64,000 nt of DNA from Blasia pusilla (lineage: Eukaryota; Marchantiophyta; Marchantiopsida; Blasiales), in NCBI GenBank assembly GCA_050084515.1, contig CM114271.1, positions 48,050,001 through 48,114,000 on the forward strand, written 5' to 3'. The translations under genes and the position numbers were made by a program. Shown here piece after piece: positions 23,426 through 33,384 of the stretch (position 1 is its first letter; the number at the start of each line of letters is the position of its first letter). The notes beneath the pieces were generated by a model, which ran no database searches, was not told the DNA's origin, and worked only from the letters and a program-made list of their open reading frames with translations.

Positions 23426-23857
23426 TGTTGGATTCTCAACATCCACTTCTCTAAGCACTATTAATCTGATCGGCCCCCTTGTATGAGGAGAAGCCTAGAT
23501 TGATGGTTCCGACTTAGACGTTGAAGGAGTCATACTAATATGACGTAGGTGGTTTTATGAGTAGAGTTACTAGGTTTATCTAACCCTATATAGTATCAGG
23601 GTGCGGGCACCCTGATGCAATATAGGGTTGGTGCAAAATTTTTCTATTAATAGAAACGAAAAAAGGTAGAAACCCTAGTTTTCTCGAGTAGTCAAATAGT
23701 CGGGAGCCGCAGCGGTAGCGCATTCTCGTATGTCGAGTTATCTCCCAGTTAAGGTTCCATCGAAGCTCTTCTGTGAGCGCACGGACGGACTAGGCCACTT
23801 TGTATCTCTAAGTTTTATAAAGATTTCAGTAATTTTGTCACTTTCTGTTTTCTCAAA
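23426..23857 (+). repeat. 5' LTR of Copia element
   Basis: Begins TGTTGGATTCTCAACATCC and ends CTGTTTTCTCAAA, where the right LTR has CTCACA. It differs from the 3' LTR by a few substitutions and about 36 extra bases near 23,630-23,670. Confidence 0.9.
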
Positions 23858-23869
23858 TGGTATCAGAGC
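23858..23869 (+). other. Primer-binding site (initiator tRNA-Met)
   Basis: TGGTATCAGAGC immediately follows the 5' LTR; it is complementary to the 3' end of plant initiator methionine tRNA, the usual Copia primer. Confidence 0.95.
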
Positions 23870-23929
23870 AGTAGGTTTTCCAGTATTTTGTATCTGGCGA
23901 TCTAGTGTGTTTGCACAAAATCTTTAAAG

Positions 23930-26900
23930 ATGGCTACCTCTCTTTCAATTTGTGCTCGCCCTCCTCCGCTGGGTGAAGGGAAGTTAGATGGGTCTAACTA
24001 TATGTTGTGGAAGTTCAAAATGAGAACTGTCCTCGAATCATTCGAGATATGGGAAATGGCCACAGAGGTCGATTCAAATCCACACGCTAGTTTGAGTTTT
24101 GCATGTTCATCTTCATATGGGGATATTGATCCTGTTGTATTGTTGGCATGGAGACGCAAAAATGCTGATGCTCTATATGCGATTATCAAGAATGTAATTG
24201 ATTGTGTCATGACTCTCATTCAACATACAACCACTGCTGCTGAGGCGTGGAACATTTTGAAGAATCAAAATGAAACGAGGAATGAGACTCGGATTCAAAA
24301 TTTGGAGGATCAGCTTACGTCAGAGAAATTTTCAGAAGGAGAAAGCGCGGAGCAATTTTTGACAAGGATCAAGAATCTTCAAGATCAGATGGCGTTTGTA
24401 GGAATTTCAAAGTCTAGCAAAGATTTGGCATGTCGGTGCATGAGGATTTTGCCTCCAAGGTATGACAATTTGGTCATTGCAGTGAATACTAAAGTAAGAT
24501 CCACGCTGCTTACTTTTGAACAATTAAGTGCAATGTTGGTAGAAGAGGAAATGCGCTTCAAAGCAAGAGAGGGAAGTGATGCAGCATTTACTGCCAAGGT
24601 ACTGAGAGGTAGAAATCATGATTACAGTTCAAATGTCAAGAAGAAATTTCCAAGAAAAGCCTTCAAATTCTTTTATTGTGGTAAGCTTGGTCATCTTATC
24701 AAAGATTGTAGAAAGAGGAGTCAGGATGAGAAGAACGGTTGTTTAAGACCTAAGAAGGAGTCTGGAAATTCTGTAGAACTAGGAGAACATGAAGTAGATG
24801 CTTGGGTAGCAATAGAAGAGTTTTGCACACAGGCAGAACATTCTAATAAGTCAAAGAGTGAAGATGCATGGGTGCTCGATAGTGGAGCATCTAGACATAT
24901 GACCAATCATAAGGATTGGTATAGCTCCTTACAGCCTCTACAGGAGCCCATCGTTGTTAGTGTTGGGAATAATGCAAAGTGCCCTCTAGAAGGGAAAGGC
25001 ATAATTTCTTTAGTCTCATACAAAGGAGATGAAAAGAAGTTAACTGATGTACTATACGTACCAGAGTTGAAGCGAAATTTGATTTCAGTGGCAGTATTAT
25101 GTGATCGTGACCTAGAAGTTCGTTTCAAGAAAATCGGAGCAGTCATTGAGGATGCCAATGAGAAAGTAGTGAATGAAGGTATACGACGTGGAAATATCTA
25201 CGAGTTGTATGCTTTCACGACAAGTGTAGGTACAGATCTAAGTAGCAATAAGTTGTGGCATGAAAGATTTGGTCACCTAAGCTTTCCCTTACTAAGTCAG
25301 ATGCAGAAATCTGGCATGGTTGCTGATTTACCAACAATTTCTGGAGTGTCAGATACTTGTGAAGCTTGTATAATGGGCAAGCAACACCGAAAACCATTTC
25401 CACAAGAGTCCAGCAATAGGGCAAAGGCTCCTCTAGAGTTGATACATGCTGACCTCTGTGGTAAAATAAGAATAGTGGCATTAGATGGTTCTTCCTACTT
25501 CTTTTTAGTTATCGACGATTATAGTAGGAAGATGTGGGTGTATTTCCTTCGTGATAAGACAAGTGCTTTTGGAAAATTTAAAGTATGGCACAAGCTGGTT
25601 GAGAATGAGACAGGAAAGAAGGTACAAAAGCTTCACACCGATCGGGGAGGAGAATTCTTATCAATAGAATTCAACAAATATTTGGGGGAGCATGGAATCA
25701 ACCGACAGTTAACCACGACACATACACCACAACAAAACGGAGTTGTTGAGCGTCAAAACCGTACAGGGGTGGAGATGGCAAGATGTATGATGAAAGAAAA
25801 AGGTTTGACAGAAGGATTTTAGGCTGAAGCTATGAACTTCTAAATAGAAGTGCTACCAAGTCAGTGCAAGACATGACTCCTCATCAATCATACTCAGGTA
25901 AGGTACCATCAATCCAACATTTCAGGACTTTTGGTAGTGAGTGTTTTGTACACATTCCTGAAGCATCTAGGACCAAGCTCAAGTCCAAGAGCAGGAAGTA
26001 CATCTTTATGGGATACAGTGATGAATCTAAAGCTTATCGCCTTTGGAGTCCTGAGGAAAAGAAGATGCTTGTGAGTCGTGATGTGGTGTTCGAGGAACAA
26101 CCTCATCAAGTGGCGGATATGAGTGGTCCTTCCACATTATCATCAAATGAAGAGATAACCCACCAGAGCACACCACAAATATTTACACCAGATCATCAAG
26201 AAGAAGAATTTGGTGATGATTACAAAGAGAAACCTTCTTTTCCACTACAGTCGTCATACCCTAAGTGGATAAAGCAGCTCTTGGATGGTAAGGATCCACC
26301 AGCAACTGATGAAGTTGTTACACATCCAAGGAGATCCAAGAGACTAGAGGAGCAGAATAGAGCTTGCGCACATCTCGTCAACATGGCCTTGATGACAAGG
26401 TCTTTAAGGTGGAAGAGCCATCATGCTTGGATGAGGCCCTTGCGCATCCTCAATGGAGAGAGGCCATGGAGATGGAGATGGACGCTATTTAGAGGAATGA
26501 AACTTGGACTTTGGTTGAAAATCCAAAGGACAGGAAGATAATACGCACCAAGTGGGTGTACAAGATCAAGTACAAGTCGGACGGTACATTGGATAAATTC
26601 AAAGCGAGGTTGGTCGCACAAGGATGCTCACAAATCGAACGTTTTGATTACTATGAGACTTTTGCTCCTACTGCAAGGATGACAACGATTCGAATTGTTC
26701 TAGCGGTTGGAGGAACAAGACGTTGGCCTGTATACCAATATGATGTGAACTTTGCCTTTCTGAACGAGAGTCTCAAGGAGGAGGTATATGTTTCCCAACC
26801 ACCAGGTTTTGAGACACCCAGATCAGAAGAGAAAGTTTGTTTACTTCATCGAGCATTGTATGGGTTGAAGCAAGCCCTTAGGGTATGGTATCAACAAATA

Positions 26901-27938
26901 GATACATTCTTTCGAGAGAAGGGTCTCATCAAGAGTCCGTTAGAAGCAAATTTGTATGTGTTTTGCCAAAATGGGATATATATGTTGATAGTCCTGTATG
27001 TGGATGATATGATCATCACAGGAAAACACAGTAAGAAAATAGAGGAAATGAAGGGAGTGTTAAAATCTGAGTTTGAAATGTCAGATTTAGGTCTTCTGCA
27101 CTACTTTATAGGGTTGGAAATTTGGCAACAGTCAGATTCTATTTTTCTCTCTCAGCAGAAGTATGCTAGAAAAATCTTGAAGGCATTCGGGATGAGCGAG
27201 TGTAAGGCAGTGGTCTCGCCAATGGAGGTAGAATTGAAACTCTTGATGGAGGATGTTTCACCATTGGTAGATGAAAAGTTGTACAGAAAGCTTGTAGGCA
27301 GTTTGATATTTGTGTGTAACACTAGACCAGACATTAGCTTCGCTGTGGGAGTGTTGAGTAGGTTCTCAACTAAGCCTCGTGAGAACCATTGGAAGGTAGG
27401 GATGCGTGTGTTGAAGTACATCAAAGGCACTATCGAGTACGGCATCACCTATGGAGCAGGGACGAAAATGACAGGTTTTTGTGACTCAGATTGGGCATGA
27501 GATTCAGATTCTCGAGGATCAGTTTCGGGTTATTGCTTCTTGGTAGGATCAGGTGTGGTGTCATGGGTCAGCAAGAAGCAACCTACAGTGGCTCTTTCTT
27601 CTACCGAGGAAGAGTACAAGGCGGCTTGTTATACTTCTTATGAAGCAGTATGGTTGAGATGGATCTTTGAGGACGTAGGAAAAGCACCAGAAAGTGCTAT
27701 TGTAATGTGGTGTGACAATCAGAGTTGCATTGCCATAATATATAATCATGTGTTTCATGCTCGTACCAAACACATAGAGATCCAGTATCACTTTGTTCGT
27801 GAATTGATCGAGAGAGAGGTTTTGAAGTTAGTTTATTGTCCAACAGAGGATAACATTGTAGACATCTTCACGAAAGCTTTGAGCGGAGATCAGCTTCACC
27901 GACATCTGAAGGGTCTTGGCATAGGTCCAAGACAGTAG
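23930..27938 (+). pseudogene. Copia gag-pol polyprotein, disrupted
   Basis: The first frame (23,930-25,819) holds gag (LDGSNYMLWKFKMRT near residue 20), a zinc knuckle near residue 247 reading FYCGKLGHLIKDC in which the first Cys is replaced by Phe, the aspartic protease site VLDSGASRHM near 313, the integrase HHCC finger (HERFGHLS ... CEACIMGK) from about 443, and the integrase core (HADLCG, HTDRGGEF, QNGVVERQN). A TAG at 25,820 replaces a probable Trp codon, followed by a small deletion and frame change. The second frame, 25,864-26,400, completes integrase. RT lies at 26,511-27,500 (KARLVAQG, LYVDDMII), with a stop at 26,490 just before it. RNase H follows a TGA at 27,498 (VALSSTEEEY, HIEIQYHFVRE). 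Products of intact relatives make virus-like particles and cDNA. This copy cannot. Confidence 0.93.
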
Positions 27939-27955
27939 TCCACATGAGAATGGAT

Positions 27956-27967
27956 ATTGAGGGGGGA
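27956..27967 (+). other. Polypurine tract
   Basis: A TTGAGGGGGGA-type tract (TGAGGGGGGGA region) directly precedes the 3' LTR; it primes plus-strand DNA synthesis in this class. Confidence 0.85.
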
Positions 27968-28363
27968 TGTTGGATTCTCAACATCCACGTCTCTAAGCAC
28001 CATTAATCTGATCGGCCCCCTTGTATGAGGAGAAGCCTCGATTGATGGTTCCGACTTAGACGTCGAAGGAGTCATAGTAATATGACGTAGGTGGTTTTAG
28101 GAGCAGCGTTACTAGGTTTATCTAACCCTATATTGCATCAGGGTGCGGGGCCTCCTGATGCAATATAGAGTTAGATAAACCTAGTTTTCTCGAGTTGTCA
28201 AATAGTCGGGAGCCGCAGCGGTAGCGCATTCTCGTATGTCGAGTTATCTCCAAGTTCAAGTTCCATCGAAGCTCTTCTGTGAGCGCACGGACGGACTAGG
28301 CCACTTTGTATCTCTAAGTTTTGTAAAGATTTCAGTGATTTCGTCACTTTCTGTTTTCTCACA
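27968..28363 (+). repeat. 3' LTR of Copia element
   Basis: Begins TGTTGGATTCTCAACATCC and ends TTTTCTCACA. It carries the hairpin at 28,113-28,183. Confidence 0.9.
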
Positions 28364-28870
28364 ATTTGTAGGGTTTAAAATTATTTTTTTCATGTGTGGA
28401 TGCTCATTTGAAGTTTTGATTTTTTCCATGTGTTCTTGGGCTTGAATTTCCTCTTTGGGATAAGTTTCGTGATTTTAGGAACCATGGTTGAGGGGAAGAG
28501 GAGAAAACGAGGGGTCAACAAGGAAGAGGAGGGCTACGAGTAGGAATCTTCAAAGTCTTTGTTTCATTTTCATGTTCATATTGAATTTTCTTTTGTTCCA
28601 ACCATTGAATTGTGTGGAAACATGGAAGATGCTTTTTTATTAAATTCCTTGCAAACTTCAATGGTTCAGATGGCCCATTATGGCTCCCATACTTAAATAA
28701 AAAGGGAAACAATTTGTTGGGTTTATGACTTTAATCTCCATGTGTGGGTGGTCATTTGAAGTCTCTATGTTCATAGGCTTGGATTGCTTCTTTGAGAAAC
28801 TTTATTGGTTTTTTTTGGCTTGGATTGATTTCTTGGTTGGAAAATTTTGGATGATTTTTTAATCGCTAGC
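28364..28870. repeat. Tandem repeat, units 2 (end), 3 and 4 (right of the Copia insertion)
   Basis: Unit 3 spans about 28,370-28,720, and unit 4 starts near 28,722 and is cut short by about 28,860. Both repeat CATGTGTGG(A/G)TG and TTTGAAGT. Unit 3 keeps the uninterrupted version of the Copia target site. Confidence 0.75.
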
Positions 28871-29016
28871 TTATGTGACACCGTGAATTTGATGTGGCAA
28901 GGTATGTGGCTTTGGGACATTGGGATTTGTAGGTTTTTTTAGTTCAAAATTCCCGCTTTTGAAATATTAAGTACTATGCTTTTTTCATCCCGACACATCC
29001 AAGCCGTAGATCAAAC
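28871..29016. other. Short non-coding spacer
   Basis: Nothing recognised. Confidence 0.3.
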
Positions 29017-29117
29017 GGATCTATTCTCTCATTCTAGTCGCATAGTGCGGCCGCGCTTTGGACCCTTATTTGGATCTATTCTCTCGTTCTAACGTGGGAT
29101 GCCGCCACACTTTGGAG

Positions 29118-29120
<3 letters not shown>
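29017..29120. repeat. Two-copy ~55-bp direct repeat
   Basis: GGATCTATTCTCTC(A/G)TTCTA starts at 29,017 and again at 29,072, each followed by a GCCGC.CTTTGGA phrase. The second copy runs into the (CT)n tract. Confidence 0.85.

Positions 29121-29197
<77 letters not shown>
29120..29197. repeat. (CT)n microsatellite
   Basis: About 78 bp of CT repeats. Confidence 0.98.
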
Positions 29198-29198
<1 letters not shown>

Positions 29199-30379
29199 GT
29201 GTTCCGGTTGCCAATAGAGATTGAAGGTGCTCAGTGGATTTTCTTGCAAGGCAATGATTTTGCATAAGCGCAGCTTCATACTCTCATCTAGTAAGCTTCA
29301 ACACTGCTCCCTGTATCAAGTTTTTAGGGCCCGCTGATTTTGATTTGGAAATGGTGTTGGAGAGTGCTCAACTCACATTTACGTTTCCAATGTTGTCTCA
29401 ATAGAGCTCTACGTAAGTGCCAATCACTCAAAGAAGGAGAAGAAACATTATAGCATAATCATCGATGAGGAAGTAAAGCCAAGCAAGATTTGCAACAAAC
29501 CGCGATCAGGTGGGTGTGGCTCGTATTCTTGCTTATCGGTTAGACTCATGTCTCTATTTTATTTTGATATGGTCGATTGAGGAGACATTTCTCCGTCTCC
29601 CTTGTGCATCTGAACCGTGAAAGAGAGAATGTGGTAAGTGCGTTAAGTTGAAAGAGAGAACATCGACAACAATAGGGAATGGAAGGGCAAGGATTTCAAT
29701 AAATGGGGAAGAATCTGACAGTGCTTCTCACTATTTTTATGGATCTTGACTTGGGATGCGTATTTAGGTAGAACGGGTATAGGTTAGGAGTGATCGAATC
29801 ATAATCAGCCAACTTGGGATTTCTCTTCTTATGATCGAGGGTTAGTGCGGCCAATTCTAGAAGAACAGGGAGATTTTGTAAAATCGGCAGTGTGCTGAAC
29901 AAAAATGATGCCAATCGAATGCTTCAAATCTCTGTTCAGAGGCGCCTTCTTTTGAGTCTCCGCTCCTTTCCTCCGTCAAACTTTCTTGATTCTAACAACC
30001 TTCTCTGTCAACCAGGATCTCTAAGGCCAAATTTTATGATTGATTTTGCTTTGTCCAAAATTTGCTTGATCAATTTGATGACATCCATGCTTTTTCTTCA
30101 ATCAAAGTTTCTATGAATTGATCCGTGCTGCCCCCCTTATAGTCGCCGAGTACCCAAATATTTGATGTCTTCTAATGCTTTCTTGATCCTCACCAGGGAC
30201 GAGGAATTATTTCCCGTAGATTACTTTTTACCTAAACTTGCTCTCTCAATTCTGCGTAGAAAATAGAAAAGTACAAAAGAAACATCATCCTGACATTGTA
30301 GGCAAACAGGTTTGTACATGTTTAAACAAAATTCATGCTACTGATTTTGACTGTCATAGAGATATGTAAACGATTCTCT
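29198..30379. other. Unassigned sequence
   Basis: No family recognised. Frames up to about 74 codons occur on both strands but show no motif. Composition is similar to surrounding repeats. Confidence 0.3.
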
Positions 30380-30650
30380 TATATATGGTTGGTGTAGAGA
30401 GACTACACTCATCAAGTAGTGTCTGTCGTAGCCTTGTAACCATAGACCCAGCGCCCAGGTTGGACGGTGCTAGAGACTAGGATGGGTGTAGAGAGAGGAA
30501 AACGTCAAGAAGGTATCATGAGGAGGGAGGCACTCTAATATAGTTTGAGTGCAGACCATACAAACTGCCAATTGGAAGCTGCTTACACCACTATCTATAT
30601 TACTTTATTGGAATTCCCAATACACATTACTTACTAGTGTGGCAGCTTTG
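30380..30650. repeat. Diverged partial copy of a dispersed repeat
   Basis: The GATGGGTGTAGAGAGAGGAAAA phrase region (30,481-30,510) followed by GAAGGTAT resembles 54,033-54,066 (GGATGGGTGTAGAAAGAGG, then GAAGGTATAG). It is probably part of the same dispersed repeat seen at 53.9-54.1 kb. Confidence 0.4.
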
Positions 30651-30779
30651 GGTTTGTGAAGAGAGAGAAAGAATGAATGAATGAAGTGATTTTTTTGTCT
30701 ATGGGGACCCAAACTGAGTCACGGGACTTGGATGCGCAAATTGTGCAACCATGGACGAGGAAGAACACAAACAAAGATT

Positions 30780-32100
30780 TTCCACAAGATCCTTGATCAG
30801 GTGTTGTTCTCTCTTCACACATCTATGTAAGAATTTAGGATTTTTGCTTAATGCAATTCTTTCTTTGTTGTCAACCTACAGGGATGTAGGAGTCATCTGT
30901 TCATATCCAAGATCATTCAAGAAGCTCCTCAACCAGATCACCTCTTGAGCAGCAAAAGAAAGCGCCATGTACTCTGCCTTTGTTGTAGAGAGTGTATCAA
31001 TTCTTCGTTTCTTATTGCATCAACTGATCACCCCTCCACTTAACAAGAAGACATATCCATTTGTTCATTTCTTTCATCAATATCATCTCCCCAACTTGCA
31101 TCTGAGAACCCTTCCAAGATTGGTCCATTTTCTTCATGCATGTATTCCAAGTATGTTCTTGTTGTGCCACGCAAAGATCTGAGTACTCTCTTCAGACATT
31201 TCCAATGTTCTATTGTAGGTTTGCTTGTGTACCTGGCTAAGACACCAACTTGGTATGCTAAATCTGCTCTAGTATACACCATAGCAAACATCAATGACCC
31301 TACAGCCCTTTGATATAGTGCTTGTAAATTGTCAACCTTTTCAGTTGAAGTTCCCATATCTTTGCTGAGTTTGCAGCCAGGATGTAGGGGTGTTGATATA
31401 GGCTTACAATCTTGCATGTTGTACTTGATCAAGATATTCTCTATATAATTTTCTTGACTTAATCGAATCCAACTCTCTTCTGGATTTCTCTCAATGTGAA
31501 TCCCCAATAGCCACTTTGCTGTACCCATATCAACCATCTCAAAGTTGCAACAGAGGTCTTTCTTCACACTCTTTACAGTGTCTAAGCTTCCTCCTAGCAT
31601 CAGAAGATCATCAACATACAATGCTATGTACATAGTGGAGTCTAAGGAGTACACTCCTTGATCTGCATTGCTACGTTGGAATCCTTTCCTAATCAGGTAA
31701 GCATCCATCTTCTCATACTAGCATCCAGGTGCTTGCTTTAGGCCACAAAGGGCTTTCTTCAAGAGACACCTCTTTCCTTGATGAATATATCCATATGGTA
31801 CCTCCATGTAGATCTTCTCTTTGAGTTCTCCATTTAAGAATGCAGTCTTCACATCCATCTGTACGACCTCCCAGTTTTGTTGAGTTGCTAATGCCAAGAG
31901 AACTCTAATGGATCCATACCTTGCAACAGGAGCAAAGGTCTCCTGATAGTCCAAGCCAGCCTCCTCATTGAAGCCTTTTGCAACCAGACGTGCCTTGTAC
32001 TTCAAGATCTCATTCTTTGGTCCCCTTTTTATTCTAAAGACCCATTTGCAACCAATGGTCTTTCTACCATGTGGTACTTGTGGTCGCCATTTTCACTGGA
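30780..32100 (-). pseudogene. Copia reverse transcriptase / RNase H remnant
   Basis: Read leftward from about 32,080: HGRKTIGCKWVFRIKRG, KYKARLVAKGFNEEAGLDY, MDVKTAFLNGELKEKIYM, KALCGLKQAPGC and a stop near 31,715. It continues with the YVDD box (IALYVDDLLMLGG), then GSLMFAMVYTRADLAYQVG. RNase H follows at 31.1-30.85 kb (FSDASWGDDIDERN, then TKAEYMALSFAAQEVIWLRS and NPKFLHRCVKREQHLIKD). Gag, protease and integrase are absent and no LTRs were found around it. It abuts a Helitron helicase remnant on the same strand at about 32.1 kb. It is a different Copia lineage from the 23.4-kb element (YVDDLL and ADLAYQVG variants). Confidence 0.9.
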
Positions 32101-32129
32101 TTGGAGGTGGCATGCCCACCAACCCAGAT

Positions 32130-33239
32130 AGTGGCAAGGGTATGACGTGCATCCTTGTTGTGCTCCTTGAAAATCACGATTGGACTGGACCCTGGGTATG
32201 TGACCTATAAATCACCAACCTAGTCTTATTTTCTTAACCCTTTGATCCATTAATGTTTCGTAAGAGAATGATTGGTATACCAATCTTCAAACATAAACGA
32301 CGTGGAGGTAGTCCAAAAGGAAAATAGTTGTTAAAGAACCCGGTTGGATATATATGACTCATGCACTCGTTCAGAATGGAATCAACATTGAGGTAAATGC
32401 GCTCATGTACACAATGATGTCCAATTCATTAATGGAAAGTACTTATTATACACATCCAATTGCAATTTTATGTAAAGAATGCGAAATGATTATTACATCG
32501 CAAGAAATCAAGACATGATGTCAGCATTTATATCATCAATATCTTTATTTCTTGGTATCAAAATAGCCATAGCTTTCATGACATGATGTTTTCCTTAGAT
32601 CATTAGAGACCACTCCCATAATATGCTGGAAAGAGCAATTTACTATCTCAAATGTGTGACGATGAGTCATGGATGCTTCATGCCATACAATGAGCATTGT
32701 AGCACGAATTAAGAAGGGTATATAACAATTGACTGATAAACTACAAATCACATAAGAAAGTGAATTAGAAGTTATCACTAATACTTAGAGGAATGAAGGA
32801 TTATTTTTATAATTGGTTTTAAAAATTAAGAAATGCTCATTTGCAAGTAGAGCTCTCATCAAGATTTATGGGAATCTGGAAGCGTGAATGTGATGTATGT
32901 CCTCCATCTAACAATATAGCAACTATTCGGGATGATGCCACAACTAACGCTATATCTCTTGTACATCACACACTACCAAGGAGTATATTATATAGAAATG
33001 TCTTTCCTGTTCCACTTAGGCCTCTGATGACAAATATTATTGGAGATTGTGGTTTGGGAGGATTCAAGCATATTCAATCAAGTTCATAATATTTAGCATC
33101 CCAAATAATACGTTGTTCATCATTCAAACTCGCTTCTCCCAATTGAACTTGTTCAAATAAGTCCTCTACATTATATAATCACTCTTGTTCTTCAAGAAAT
33201 GAATGTGCATCCATGTTTTGGGAGTTAGCTTGAGGCATG
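32130..33239 (-). pseudogene. Helitron PIF1-type helicase remnant
   Basis: Found by reading the minus strand across frames. From 33,239: MPQANSQNMDAHSFLEEQE, then ASLNDEQRIIWDAKYYELD. Next is the Walker A region IIFVIRGLSGTGKTFLYNIL at about 33.03 kb, then ALVVASSRIVAILLDGGHTS and HSRFQIPINLDESSTC. Walker B is decayed (MLIVWHEASMTHRHTFEIV, where the normal D is H) near 32.68 kb. Near 32.25-32.35 kb come IYPTGFFNNYFPFGLPP, CLKIGIPIILLRNINGSKG and TRLVIY, the C-terminal helicase signature of plant Helitrons. Stops and frameshifts are frequent. No Rep (HUH) domain is adjacent. A Helitron N-terminal fragment lies far away at 58.9-59.3 kb on the other strand. Confidence 0.85.
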
Positions 33240-33384
33240 TCTAGGAAGTCAAACAATCTCTTTCCTTGATTTTGCAAATAATGATGCACTTCCACACAAC
33301 GTCAATGATAGAATCATCGACGGGAAGATCATGAATTATTATTTTTTGCAATGGAAGGGCCAAGGCAAATGAAGAGGTCCGGAT

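Larger units (their letters stand above)
23426..28363 (+). mobile_element. Full-length Ty1/Copia retrotransposon
   Basis: Two LTRs, a primer-binding site, a polypurine tract and a gag-pol reading frame in Copia order (protease, integrase, RT, RNase H). It inserted into a tandem repeat: ATTTT precedes the left LTR and ATTTG follows the right LTR, and the neighbouring repeat unit at 28,709-28,716 has the undisturbed CAATTTGTTGGG, supporting ATTTG as the 5-bp target. The coding frame has three stops and at least two frameshifts, so it cannot move by itself. Strong similarity between the LTRs suggests fairly recent insertion. Confidence 0.93.
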
